The translations under genes were made by a program, and so were the position numbers. A stretch of DNA of 64,000 bases from Acinetobacter sp. ANC 7912 (GTDB lineage Bacteria > Pseudomonadota > Gammaproteobacteria > Pseudomonadales > Moraxellaceae): contig NZ_CP156795.1 of NCBI RefSeq assembly GCF_039862785.1, forward strand, positions 2,046,001 through 2,110,000. Reading direction: 5' to 3'. A model generated the notes under the pieces. The model saw only the letters and a program-made list of their open reading frames with translations. It was not told the DNA's origin and made no database searches. Shown here one piece after another: positions 8,734 through 17,272 of the stretch (position 1 is the stretch's first letter; each line of letters starts with the position of its first letter).

Positions 8734-8761
8734 AAAAAAGGAAGCCGAAGCTTCCTTTTAG
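8734..8761 (-). terminator. Rho-independent terminator of dctA
   Basis: AAAAGGAAGC CGAA GCTTCCTTTT hairpin with T6 on the minus strand, 20 bp beyond the dctA stop. Confidence 0.9.
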
Positions 8762-8778
8762 TTTGATGCTGATTCGAA

Positions 8779-10122
8779 TTAGTGGGTTTTTACGCCTTCT
8801 TGCTGCATCTGTTCATCAATTTCAGCCGGATTATTCAACGCATAATCCAGTTTTTCTTTGTCGAGCTGACCCACCCAATTCGCTACAACCAGTGTTGCTA
8901 ATGAGTTACCTACCAGATTGGTTAAGGCACGTGCTTCAGACATGAAACGGTCGATACCAAGAATCAGCGCCAGACCAGCAACGGGGATATGACCTACTGC
9001 AGATAAGGTAGCTGCCATTACAATAAAGCCTGAACCAGTCACTCCTGCAGCACCTTTAGATGAAATCAAGAGTACAAGCAGCAAGGTAATCTGATGGGAA
9101 ATATCCAGCTGGGTATTGGTTGCCTGCGCAATAAATACAGCAGCCATGGTCAGATAGATTGAAGTACCATCCAAGTTGAATGAGTAACCTGTCGGAATCA
9201 CCAGACCCACTACTGATTTTTCCGCACCCGCCAATTCCAGCTTTTTCAGCATACGTGGTAGTACCGATTCAGAAGAAGAAGTACCCAGTACGATCAATAG
9301 TTCTTCGCGGATCAAACGGATCATTTTCACGATGCTGAAACCCGTGAAACGTGCGATTGCACCCAGAACAATAAAGATGAACAAGATACAGGTAATGTAG
9401 AAGCACAAGATCAATTGACCCAGTTGCGCCAGTGTACCAATACCGTATTTACCAATGGTGAATGCCATGGCACCGAACGCACCAATCGGTGCAAGTTTCA
9501 TGATCATATTCACGATGTTGAAGAACACGTGTGAAATCTGATCGATGAATTTCAAAACTGGCTTACCTTGATCACCCAGCTGATGCAGTGCAAAACCAAA
9601 CAGGATCGCAAACAGCAATACTTGAAGGATTTCACCTTCAGCGAATGCACCCACCACCGTATGTGGAATGATATTCATAAAGAAATCAACGGTAGACTGT
9701 GATGCACCGGATTCTACATATTTAGAAATTCCGGCTGTATCCAGCGATGCCGGATCAATGTTCATGCCTGCACCCGGCTTAACAATATTGATCACAAACA
9801 GACCAATAATCAGCGCAATGGTCGATACAATTTCGAAGTACAGCAAAGCAATACCGCCGGTCTTACCAACAGATTTCATGCTTTCCATACCTGCAATACC
9901 GCTGACCACTGTACAGAAGATCACAGGTGCAATGATCATTTTAATCAGGCGAATAAAGCCATCCCCAAGTGGTTTCAGTTGTTCACCTAAACCAGGTACA
10001 TATTGTTCAGCACCATTGATAATTTGCGTACCGCTTGGCGAGAAGTGACCCACCAGAATACCGGCAATAATGGCGATAATCACTTGAAAATAAAGTGACT
10101 TATAAATTGGTTTTTTAGCCAT
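8779..10122 (-). CDS. dctA: C4-dicarboxylate:cation symporter DctA
   Basis: 447 residues of the dicarboxylate/amino acid:cation symporter family, inner membrane, importing succinate, fumarate or malate with protons or sodium. Several blocks follow E. coli DctA closely: [54 protein letters not shown] and [19 protein letters not shown]. The SSSES hairpin and the NLDGTS motif form the substrate and cation site. An insertion near residue 30-45 lengthens the first loop. A short palindrome (ACTTCC AGAA GGAAGT, 10141-10156) sits in the 5' leader. GltP-type glutamate transport is less likely given the similarity. Confidence 0.92.
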   Translation of the reverse strand: MAKKPIYKSLYFQVIIAIIAGILVGHFSPSGTQIINGAEQYVPGLGEQLKPLGDGFIRLIKMIIAPVIFCTVVSGIAGMESMKSVGKTGGIALLYFEIVSTIALIIGLFVINIVKPGAGMNIDPASLDTAGISKYVESGASQSTVDFFMNIIPHTVVGAFAEGEILQVLLFAILFGFALHQLGDQGKPVLKFIDQISHVFFNIVNMIMKLAPIGAFGAMAFTIGKYGIGTLAQLGQLILCFYITCILFIFIVLGAIARFTGFSIVKMIRLIREELLIVLGTSSSESVLPRMLKKLELAGAEKSVVGLVIPTGYSFNLDGTSIYLTMAAVFIAQATNTQLDISHQITLLLVLLISSKGAAGVTGSGFIVMAATLSAVGHIPVAGLALILGIDRFMSEARALTNLVGNSLATLVVANWVGQLDKEKLDYALNNPAEIDEQMQQEGVKTH

Positions 10123-10540
10123 GACATTACTTCACGATCTACTTCCAGAAGGAAGTAATATTCAGTTTTCGCTTATTAGAATAAATAAACGCCCTAGGCT
10201 TCTTTGCGGGAGACAAAAAAGCGCCGATGTATCGAGATCGAAATCTGATACGGAAATATCGAATGTGTATGTTGTGATCAAGAAATCACGTGAGCATTCC
10301 ACTTTATGAAAAAGCGGCTGCATCGATCAGGAGATGAAGCAAACACAAATAACTAGAGCGAATTTTACCCGCTTTTTTACTTTTTGTTTCACTGGAAATG
10401 TTATTTTTGACCAAAAGGTAAACAATGTTTCTAAGACTATAGTCTTATTAAACTATAATTTTTCTGCAAAATAAGGCAGTGAAATACCAATATCAGCGTA
10501 ATATATAGGGAAATTGAACGAAAATGACTGATGGACTGTC
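10123..10540. other. intergenic region, 418 bp, divergent promoters
   Basis: Separates dctA (minus) and the ybiB-like gene (plus). Apart from the ACTTCC/GGAAGT inverted repeat at 10141-10156 in the dctA leader I see no terminator, no convincing small gene and no recognised operator. Confidence 0.55.
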
Positions 10541-11542
10541 ATGACCACTAAACGAAATATCTATAAAGATACCGAACATCCTTTTGCCCAGTTTATCCGT
10601 ATCATCGGTAAGGGAAAAAACGGCGCACGTTCATTAACTTATGATGAAGCCTATCAAGCCTGGACCATGATTCTGAATCAGGAAGTCCTGGACGTGCAGC
10701 TGGGCGCTTTCCTAATGCTGTTACGAGTTAAAGAAGAATCGGTAGATGAGCTGGCAGGCTTTGTTCAGGCCACTCGCGACCAGCTTAAGTTTAAGCCTTT
10801 GAATGTTGATCTGGACTGGTCTTCTTATGCTGGCAAGCGCAAGCACTACCCTTGGTTTATTCTGGCTGCCCTCACCTTAGCCAAACATGGCTATAACATT
10901 GTGATGCATGGAGCATCAGGTCATACCATTAACCGTGTCTATACGGAACAGGTGCTGGAATACTTGGGCTATCCAATCTGTCAGAGCGATACTGAAGTTG
11001 AACAGCAATTACAGGAAAAACATTTTGCCTACCTGCCATTAGATGTTATTTCTCCAATTCTGGCGGATCTCATCAACCTACGTAATGTCATGGGTCTGCG
11101 CTCCCCGGTACATACCCTGGCGCGTCTGATCAATCCATTTAATGCCAAAGCCACTTTACAGGCAATCTTCCACCCAGCTTACCGTGGTTCACACCAACGT
11201 TCGGCGTTTAAACTTGGCTATCAAAACAGTGCTGTAATTAAAGGTGAAGGTGGCGAATTTGAACGTAATCCGGATGCCAAAACTTTAATTTGTGGGATTA
11301 AAGATGGCGAACTATATGAACATGAACTACCAAAACTGACCGACAACCGTAGCCCGATTGAAGAAGAACTGGATCTGGCAATCTTTAAAGAGGGCTGGGA
11401 AGGCAAACGTTCGCATGAATATGGCGAAATCGCCGTGACTGAAACCATGGGCATCGCACTCTATACCATGCAGGTTTGTGACAGCTATGAAGCAGCCATG
11501 CAAAAAGCCAAAGAACTGTGGAACAGCAGACTTTCAGTTTAA
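10541..11542 (+). CDS. ybiB: YbiB/TrpD2-like glycosyltransferase-fold protein
   Basis: 333 residues with the anthranilate phosphoribosyltransferase fold: a helical N-terminal domain (FAQFIRIIGKGKNGARSLTYDEA... LGAFLMLLRVKEES) and a C-terminal alpha/beta domain (NIVMHGASGHTINRVYTEQ, then LRNVMGLRSPVHTLARLINPF). The Gly-rich GTG and phosphoribosyl-diphosphate residues of true TrpD are altered, as in the YbiB/TrpD2 group, which binds DNA non-specifically and is LexA-regulated in E. coli. It is not next to trp genes. Monocistronic with a terminator. Confidence 0.8.
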   Translation: MTTKRNIYKDTEHPFAQFIRIIGKGKNGARSLTYDEAYQAWTMILNQEVLDVQLGAFLMLLRVKEESVDELAGFVQATRDQLKFKPLNVDLDWSSYAGKRKHYPWFILAALTLAKHGYNIVMHGASGHTINRVYTEQVLEYLGYPICQSDTEVEQQLQEKHFAYLPLDVISPILADLINLRNVMGLRSPVHTLARLINPFNAKATLQAIFHPAYRGSHQRSAFKLGYQNSAVIKGEGGEFERNPDAKTLICGIKDGELYEHELPKLTDNRSPIEEELDLAIFKEGWEGKRSHEYGEIAVTETMGIALYTMQVCDSYEAAMQKAKELWNSRLSV

Positions 11543-11563
11543 GTAAGCGATTTATCTCAGACA

Positions 11564-11593
11564 TAAAAAAGACCACAACTGTGGTCTTTTTAT
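11564..11593. terminator. bidirectional Rho-independent terminator
   Basis: AAAAAGACCAC AACT GTGGTCTTTTT hairpin between the converging ybiB-like gene and yeaC. Confidence 0.9.
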
Positions 11594-11604
11594 TTTTTTC
11601 GCAA

Positions 11605-11877
11605 TTAAACGAAACGGATCGGCTTAAATTCCGGCTCATTCTTGTGATGATCATCATCACACTGTTCGCCTTCTTCTTTGGTCCCACGGTCGATATAACC
11701 ACTGCGCTCAGTTTCAGGCAGATGTTTAATTTCCCAGGCATAAACGGCCTGCATACAAGTTTGACGCTGTTCATCTGTCAGTGCCACACCATTCGGCCAT
11801 TTACCAATTTCAATTGCAGTGCGCAGACGGTCTACAATCTCAGGATTGAGCATGGCAAGCATTTGTTCAATATTCAT
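11605..11877 (-). CDS. yeaC: YeaC/DUF1315 family protein
   Basis: 90 residues beginning MNIEQMLAMLNPEIVDRLRT, then EIGKWPNGVALTDEQRQTCMQ, the conserved core of the small YeaC family. The C-terminus is charged with a DDDHHKNE stretch that could bind metal. Function unknown in any species. The start lies 3 bp after the nadK stop, so the two are co-transcribed. Confidence 0.85.
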   Translation of the reverse strand: MNIEQMLAMLNPEIVDRLRTAIEIGKWPNGVALTDEQRQTCMQAVYAWEIKHLPETERSGYIDRGTKEEGEQCDDDHHKNEPEFKPIRFV

Positions 11878-11880
11878 GAT

Positions 11881-12783
11881 TTAATCCCGATTCATATAAT
11901 CAAAATCTTGGTTCCAGCCGAGTTTGGTACGACAGGCATTATAGAAATCATAACCCGGTGGGTGTAAAAGTTGCAGCTTAAATGGGTGCTTACGAATATG
12001 GATGGTATCACCAATATTTAGGGCAATGCTGTGTTGCCCATCTGCACTGACCATCGGTGGAACCCGGTTTTCCCGGATCACCAGCTTGATTTCGCTCTGC
12101 CCTCCCACCACGATCGGACGGGAAGACAAGGTATGTGGATGCATCGGCACCAGCACAATCGCATCCATGGTTGGATGCACAATCGGACCACCACCAGACA
12201 AGGCATACGCGGTTGAACCGGTTGGCGTTGCCACAATCAGGCCGTCACTATGCTGGCGGTAAACATACTGACCATCAATATTCAATTCGAAATCGATCAT
12301 GTGCACCGATTTACCTGAATGCAGTACTACATCATTCAGGGCAATCGCATCATGGATAATTTCATTTTTAGAGCGAATTTCCAGTTCCAGCAGGAAACGG
12401 CGTTCAATCTGAAATTCGCCCTTTAAAACCTGATCCAGTTTAAAGATCACTTCCGTAGGTTTGATATCAGTCAAGAAGCCCAGACGACCACGGTTTACAC
12501 CTACCACGGGAATATTGTATTTAACCAGCGCGCGTGCTGCATGCAGCAGTGAACCATCACCACCGACGACAATCACCAGATCAACGACTTCGCCCAACAG
12601 GGAACGGCTGACGGTTTGGGTATTTTCATAGGGCACCAATGCTGCCGTATCTGTATCAAATACGGGATGCAGCCCCAAATTCAGCAAATGATCATGTATA
12701 AGACATAAAGTTTCAACGACTGAAGATTTATCAGGACGTCCTACTAACCCGATATTTCGAAATGTCTTATGTGAAATTAGCAC
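11881..12783 (-). CDS. nadK: NAD kinase
   Basis: 300 residues; phosphorylates NAD to NADP in the cytoplasm. Seen: IVVGGDGSLLHAAR (GGDGS motif, about 74-88), VNRGRLGFLTD, LNDVVLHSG (NE/D motif), and TPTGSTAYALSGGGPIVHP. The start is a GTG (VLISHKTFRN, read as Met) with GGAG about 10 bp upstream; this gives the family's usual length and no ATG in frame fits better. Followed immediately by yeaC. Confidence 0.93.
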   Translation of the reverse strand: MLISHKTFRNIGLVGRPDKSSVVETLCLIHDHLLNLGLHPVFDTDTAALVPYENTQTVSRSLLGEVVDLVIVVGGDGSLLHAARALVKYNIPVVGVNRGRLGFLTDIKPTEVIFKLDQVLKGEFQIERRFLLELEIRSKNEIIHDAIALNDVVLHSGKSVHMIDFELNIDGQYVYRQHSDGLIVATPTGSTAYALSGGGPIVHPTMDAIVLVPMHPHTLSSRPIVVGGQSEIKLVIRENRVPPMVSADGQHSIALNIGDTIHIRKHPFKLQLLHPPGYDFYNACRTKLGWNQDFDYMNRD

Positions 12784-13009
12784 CAGTGTCGTCGCTCCAC
12801 TACGAATCCCTTCTATAATAGCATTAAGCAGGTTCTGGATGACAATTTTCAGTGCGTTTTAAATCACCAATATTACAAATCAACAAGATATTAGCTCAGC
12901 TAAGTTACCTGTTTGTCTGCATTTTTTCAGACGTGACCGTATTAAATATTGCAAATTCCATAAAAGCTTCGCATGATTAGCAGAATTTCACAGATTCTTA
13001 TCATCATTT

Positions 13010-15400
13010 ATGAAGTATCAACGTGGTTTAGGGTTTATTGCCTTAATCTTTTCCGTTTTGGTCATTTCAGCCTTTGTTGCTTTTAGTATCTATTTGATTC
13101 GTTTAGATAATATTGTGCGTGACAAGTTTGAGGGACAACGCTGGGACATTCCGGCCAAGGTCTTTGCCCGACCGATGGAAATTTATGTCAATGCCCCGGT
13201 CAGCCAGCAGGACCTTCAAGAAGAGCTTAAACTTCTTGGCTATAAAAATGCACAAAACTATGCTCAGTCTGGCAGCTATGTCAGCTCTGGCGATACCATG
13301 TATGTACATACTCGTGGCTTTGACTTTGGTGACCGCGTTGAACCTGAACAGGTGTTAAAAGTCAGCTTCAATGGTGATCAGATCGGTGATGTCAGTGCAA
13401 CCAAACCGTCATCTTCCGGTATTGCGCGTTTAGAACCTTTGCTGATTGGCGGGATTTACCCACAACATAATGAAGACCGTGTGCTGATCAAACTCAGTAA
13501 TGTACCGAAACCACTGATTAATGCCCTGATTGCGACTGAAGACCGGAATTTCTACCATCACCATGGCGTGTCGATTCGTGGTCTGGCACGTGCAGTGGTC
13601 AGCAATGTCACTGGTGGCACCCGTCAGGGTGGCTCAACCCTGACCCAACAGCTGGTGAAAAACTTCTACCTGTCGCCAGAACGCACCATCAAGCGTAAGG
13701 TCAATGAAGCCTTAATGGCACTCTTGGTTGAATTGCACTATGACAAGGACGAAATCCTTGAAGCTTATTTAAATGAAGTAAATCTGGGCCAAAACGGCAA
13801 CTATTCCATTAATGGTTACGGTCTGGCATCGCAGTTCTATTTTGGTCTGCCATTACGTGAACTGAATATTGCCCAGCAGGCTTATCTGGTCGGTCTGGTT
13901 CAGGGTCCTACCCTGTATAATCCTTGGCGTAATCCGGAAGCTGCGAAACGTCGCCGTGACATCGTACTGAATAACATGCTGGTGATGGGTTATCTGACTC
14001 AGGATCAGTATGAAACAGAGAAAGCTCGTCCACTCAATGTCATTACAAAACCAACCTTAGGTCCAGCACGCTTCCCGGATTTCCTGGATATCGTGCGTCG
14101 TCAGTTACGGACTGAATATCAGGAATCGGACATTACCAACCAGGGTCTGCGTATTTTTACGACGCTTGATCCACTGGCCCAAACCCGTATTCAGGAAAGC
14201 TTTAAATCGACGGTTGCACGTTTAAGCAAATCAAATCCGGGACGTCTGAAAGACCTGCAAGGTGCAGTACTTGTGACGCATCCAGAAAATGGTGAACTGG
14301 TTGCTGCTGTAGGCTCGACTCAGGACTTTACCGGCTTTAACCGTGCTCTAGATGCCAAACGTCAGGTCGGTTCATTGCTGAAACCAGTGATTTACCTGAC
14401 TGCACTGGAATCCAATCGCTACCATTGGGGTAGCCCGATCGAAGACAGTGAAATCAGCATTCAGAGTGATGGCAAGCCTTGGACGCCTCGCAACTATAGT
14501 GGCCGTCCGCATGGCGTGGTGCCAATGTCTGAAGCATTAGCGAATTCCTATAACCTGTCGGCCGTTCGTCTGGCACAGGAATTTGGCATGTCGACCTTTA
14601 TCAATCACCTGAAAAAATTTGGTGTGACTTCCGACATTCCAAATTACCCATCGATTTATCTGGGTGCGGTGGATATGTCACCCATGGAAGTGATGAGCAT
14701 CTATGGCAACTTCGCGACTGGCGGCTTTAAATATCCAGTCAAAGCCATCCGTTCGGTGGTGGATGCCAATGGCCATCTGCTGGAACGTTATGGCCTGACT
14801 GTACAGCCGACCATTGAACCATCTTATGCTTACTTGCTAAATAATGGTCTACAACAGGTCATGAGTAGCGGTACCGGTCGCGCAGCTTATGCAACTTTCC
14901 CCAGCAATCTCGGCCTGGCAGGTAAATCAGGAACAACCAATGATACCCGTGACTCCTGGTTTGCCGGTTATTCAGGTAATTACCTGACTGTGGTCTGGCT
15001 CGGTCTGGATGATAACAAAGTCACAGGCCTGACCGGTTCTTCGGGTGCCCTGCCGGTATGGATTAACGTAATGAAAAACCTGCGCCATAAACCAGTCATG
15101 CTGACACAGCCAGGTGATGTACTGTGGCAATGGGTCGATCGCGCAACCGGTCATCTGTCTGCACAAGGCTGTCCGGGTGCCATGTATATCCCGCTGACTC
15201 GTCACAGTCTGCCAAATCATGCCACTGCTTGTGGTGCATCGCATTATAGAACAGAGCCTTATAGTATCGATTCTGAAGAAACAGCACCTGCTGAACAGAA
15301 CGATAGTATTGGCGGCTGGATTGAAGAAGCAGATACGGAAAACCAACGTGATTCTGACGAAGATACACGTATCATCTCGAGCGGTAGTTATACACACTAA
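13010..15400 (+). CDS. mrcB: penicillin-binding protein 1b (class A PBP)
   Basis: 796 residues; builds and crosslinks periplasmic peptidoglycan. One N-terminal membrane anchor (about 7-28), a UB2H-like region, a GT51 transglycosylase domain (ATEDRNFYHHHG, RQGGSTLTQQLVKNF, EAYLNEVNLGQ) and a transpeptidase domain with SxxK in VGSLLKPVIYL (about 460), SYN in NSYNLSAVR and KSGTTND near 640. The C-terminal tail is acidic with many Ser and Glu. It is followed 13 bp later by a TPR lipoprotein gene, in a position where outer-membrane activators of PBP1b could be expected, though that is inference. Confidence 0.95.
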   Translation: MKYQRGLGFIALIFSVLVISAFVAFSIYLIRLDNIVRDKFEGQRWDIPAKVFARPMEIYVNAPVSQQDLQEELKLLGYKNAQNYAQSGSYVSSGDTMYVHTRGFDFGDRVEPEQVLKVSFNGDQIGDVSATKPSSSGIARLEPLLIGGIYPQHNEDRVLIKLSNVPKPLINALIATEDRNFYHHHGVSIRGLARAVVSNVTGGTRQGGSTLTQQLVKNFYLSPERTIKRKVNEALMALLVELHYDKDEILEAYLNEVNLGQNGNYSINGYGLASQFYFGLPLRELNIAQQAYLVGLVQGPTLYNPWRNPEAAKRRRDIVLNNMLVMGYLTQDQYETEKARPLNVITKPTLGPARFPDFLDIVRRQLRTEYQESDITNQGLRIFTTLDPLAQTRIQESFKSTVARLSKSNPGRLKDLQGAVLVTHPENGELVAAVGSTQDFTGFNRALDAKRQVGSLLKPVIYLTALESNRYHWGSPIEDSEISIQSDGKPWTPRNYSGRPHGVVPMSEALANSYNLSAVRLAQEFGMSTFINHLKKFGVTSDIPNYPSIYLGAVDMSPMEVMSIYGNFATGGFKYPVKAIRSVVDANGHLLERYGLTVQPTIEPSYAYLLNNGLQQVMSSGTGRAAYATFPSNLGLAGKSGTTNDTRDSWFAGYSGNYLTVVWLGLDDNKVTGLTGSSGALPVWINVMKNLRHKPVMLTQPGDVLWQWVDRATGHLSAQGCPGAMYIPLTRHSLPNHATACGASHYRTEPYSIDSEETAPAEQNDSIGGWIEEADTENQRDSDEDTRIISSGSYTH

Positions 15401-15413
15401 TTGAGTGAGGCTT

Positions 15414-15956
15414 ATGTTTCAGAAAATCCTGATCAGTACCGTTTTGATCACACTAGTGGGTTGCCAGACCGTTCAGGAATCCACCCCGGCACCTAAAAAA
15501 CCTGTACCGCCGAAACCACAGGTACAAAAATCTGATGGTGTGGTGATTACTCCGTATGATCATCCGGAGATTAAACGTCAGAAAATCGTGGTGCCGGATC
15601 AAAAGCCTCGTGCACAAAAATTTGATGATGGCCGTCAGCTCCCTGCGTTCCAGAAGCTGATGCAGCAGACCAAAGCAGCCTATAAGGCTCAGAAATTTGA
15701 TCAGACAGAAGCCAGTGTGCTACAGGCGCAACGTCTGGCGCCTCAATCTGCTGAAACTTACCTGTACCTGGGTATGCTGGCTAACCGCAAAAACAAGCCG
15801 TCTAATGCACAGGCTTTTGCCCAGCGTGGTCTCACTTATGCACAAAGCAAGCCGATGAAAAAGCAGCTCTGGCAGGTGATTCTGAAAGCCGGTCAACAGC
15901 AGCAGAATGCGCAGACCATCAAAAAAGCCCAGAATGCCTTAAAAGCACTGGGCTAA
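15414..15956 (+). CDS. TPR-like lipoprotein
   Basis: 180 residues. The ATG at 15414 has GAGG six bases upstream; a GTG at 15405 is possible but lies inside that site. Signal peptide MFQKILISTVLITLVGC with lipobox LVGC, then a proline/lysine-rich linker (STPAPKKPVPPKPQ) and a helical C-terminal half with two TPR-like repeats (FQKLMQQTKAAYKAQKFD; AETYLYLGMLANRKNK). Likely anchored to the outer membrane. Coupled closely to mrcB, so a cell-wall accessory role is plausible, but I do not recognise an experimentally named homologue. Confidence 0.85.
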   Translation: MFQKILISTVLITLVGCQTVQESTPAPKKPVPPKPQVQKSDGVVITPYDHPEIKRQKIVVPDQKPRAQKFDDGRQLPAFQKLMQQTKAAYKAQKFDQTEASVLQAQRLAPQSAETYLYLGMLANRKNKPSNAQAFAQRGLTYAQSKPMKKQLWQVILKAGQQQQNAQTIKKAQNALKALG

Positions 15957-15981
15957 TACTTTCTCTTAGATACTGACTTAC

Positions 15982-16881
15982 TTAGACACCACGAATGCCT
16001 GCGATGCCGTAGGCATGACAGGACTGTGCCAGTTTTAAATCTTGTTTTTTAATGCCGCCGAGTGCAAAAGCTGGAATCTGAATCTGTTTGGCGATCTGTT
16101 CAAATGCACCCCAACCTAACGGTTCAACCTCGCTATGTGTGGCTGTTGGCAACACAGGACTGAGAAAAATCGCTTCACAGCCGATCTGTTCAGCTTTTTG
16201 GGCTGAAATCAGATCATGGCAGGCCGCGATATAACGTTTGCCTAAAATACGATCTGTACTTTGGAATTGTTCTAACTGACTTTGCTTGAAATGTAGTGTT
16301 TGGATGCCTTGCTGTAATTTTTCATCCAGCAGCACATACAGCTCATGATTGATGATCAATTTGCTTAATTGTTCTGCTGATAAATCTATCAGTTTTGTCG
16401 CCTGCTCTGCTGTCGCATCCACACGCCAATATAGCAACTGGTTGTCTTCAGGTTTTTCCAGGTCACTCAGATCACTACTGATCTTGATCATCTCTGGCCA
16501 GAGCAGTTTTTCCAGAATCACATCATTGGCTTTCGGAAAATTCAGGGCTTGCAACTGTTGGCGGCTATACCAGTTCCACGGCTGCTGAATCTGTGCAAGC
16601 AGGTCTTTGCTCACACTGGCATGGAACAGATACAGATGCACAATCACATCTTCATATTCATGCCGGATAAAGTCGAAAGGATGCCAAAGCTCAATGTCGA
16701 TACCGACTTCTTCCTGAATTTCTCTACGGCAGGCTTGTACCGGAGTTTCATTAGCCTCGACTTTGCCCCCAGGAAACTCATACTTGTTACCTTGATGCTG
16801 TTTGGCCTCGCGCCAGCCCACCAGTACCTGATTTTGATGGAATAACAAGGCAATCGCGACATGAATATTTGGCTTGGACAT
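15982..16881 (-). CDS. mutT: Nudix hydrolase fused to a thiamine-phosphate-synthase-like domain
   Basis: 299 residues. Residues 1-130 are a MutT-type Nudix domain with a perfect box: GKVEANE, seven residues, then REIQEEVGI; FPGGK before it fits 8-oxo-dGTP hydrolases that sanitise the nucleotide pool. Residues about 165-299 resemble ThiE/TenI (AACHDLISAQKAEQ, FLSPVLPTATH, FALGGIKKQD), without an obvious full catalytic set. This fusion is common in Gammaproteobacteria and the second domain's role is unsettled. Monocistronic, divergent from hemP. Confidence 0.88.
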   Translation of the reverse strand: MSKPNIHVAIALLFHQNQVLVGWREAKQHQGNKYEFPGGKVEANETPVQACRREIQEEVGIDIELWHPFDFIRHEYEDVIVHLYLFHASVSKDLLAQIQQPWNWYSRQQLQALNFPKANDVILEKLLWPEMIKISSDLSDLEKPEDNQLLYWRVDATAEQATKLIDLSAEQLSKLIINHELYVLLDEKLQQGIQTLHFKQSQLEQFQSTDRILGKRYIAACHDLISAQKAEQIGCEAIFLSPVLPTATHSEVEPLGWGAFEQIAKQIQIPAFALGGIKKQDLKLAQSCHAYGIAGIRGV

Positions 16882-16956
16882 AAGGATTTTAAATGGCTAG
16901 AAATATTACAAATTGTAAGTCAAAGCCATTTTTTTAGAAATTGAAAAAATGAAACG

Positions 16957-16990
16957 TTGACAGCTTTATTTGATAATGATTATCATTTAA
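16957..16990 (+). promoter_or_regulatory. Fur box overlapping the hemP promoter
   Basis: The 19-mer at 16972-16990 (GATAATGATTATCATTTAA) matches the Fur consensus GATAATGATAATCATTATC at 15 positions. It lies over a promoter with a perfect -35 TTGACA (16957-16962), an 18-bp spacer and -10 TATCAT (16981-16986). Binding of Fe-Fur would block RNA polymerase, so hemP should be switched on by iron shortage. The site is 34 bp before the hemP start codon. Confidence 0.88.
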
Positions 16991-17023
16991 CTCATTCCAA
17001 ACACATACCACGGAGTCCAAGGA

Positions 17024-17194
17024 ATGAACGCACCTTTTAGCTTATTTAAGCGTCATCATGACAATCAGCACGCTTTACCGATGCTGCACTCGAATAACCT
17101 GTTTGCGCTCGGCCGTGAAATTCGTATCATGCACGCGGGAGAGGAATATCGCTTACGTCTGACCCGTAACAACCGTCTCATTCTGACCAAATAA
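17024..17194 (+). CDS. hemP: hemin uptake protein HemP
   Basis: 56 residues, starting MNAPFSLFKRHHD after an AAGGA ribosome site (17018-17022). The C-terminal half (REIRIMHAGEEYRLRLTRN then NRLILTK) is the HemP family core, which ends in LILTK in most members. HemP proteins are small cytoplasmic proteins linked to heme uptake and, in some bacteria, to activation of heme receptor genes. The gene stands alone behind a strong Fur box; no TonB receptor or heme transporter follows, as it often does elsewhere. Fe-dependent control is the firm inference. Confidence 0.9.
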   Translation: MNAPFSLFKRHHDNQHALPMLHSNNLFALGREIRIMHAGEEYRLRLTRNNRLILTK

Positions 17195-17228
17195 TAATTA
17201 CAATAGACAAGAATAAACGTGGTCATAG

Positions 17229-17252
17229 GCAGTATGAATCTCTACATACTGC
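17229..17252 (+). terminator. possible weak terminator after hemP
   Basis: Inverted repeat GCAGTATG/CATACTGC with an 8-base loop, followed by only TGTTTG. The hairpin is clear but the T-tract is poor, so termination is uncertain. Confidence 0.4.
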
Positions 17253-17272
17253 TGTTTGATCAAAACCGCTTT

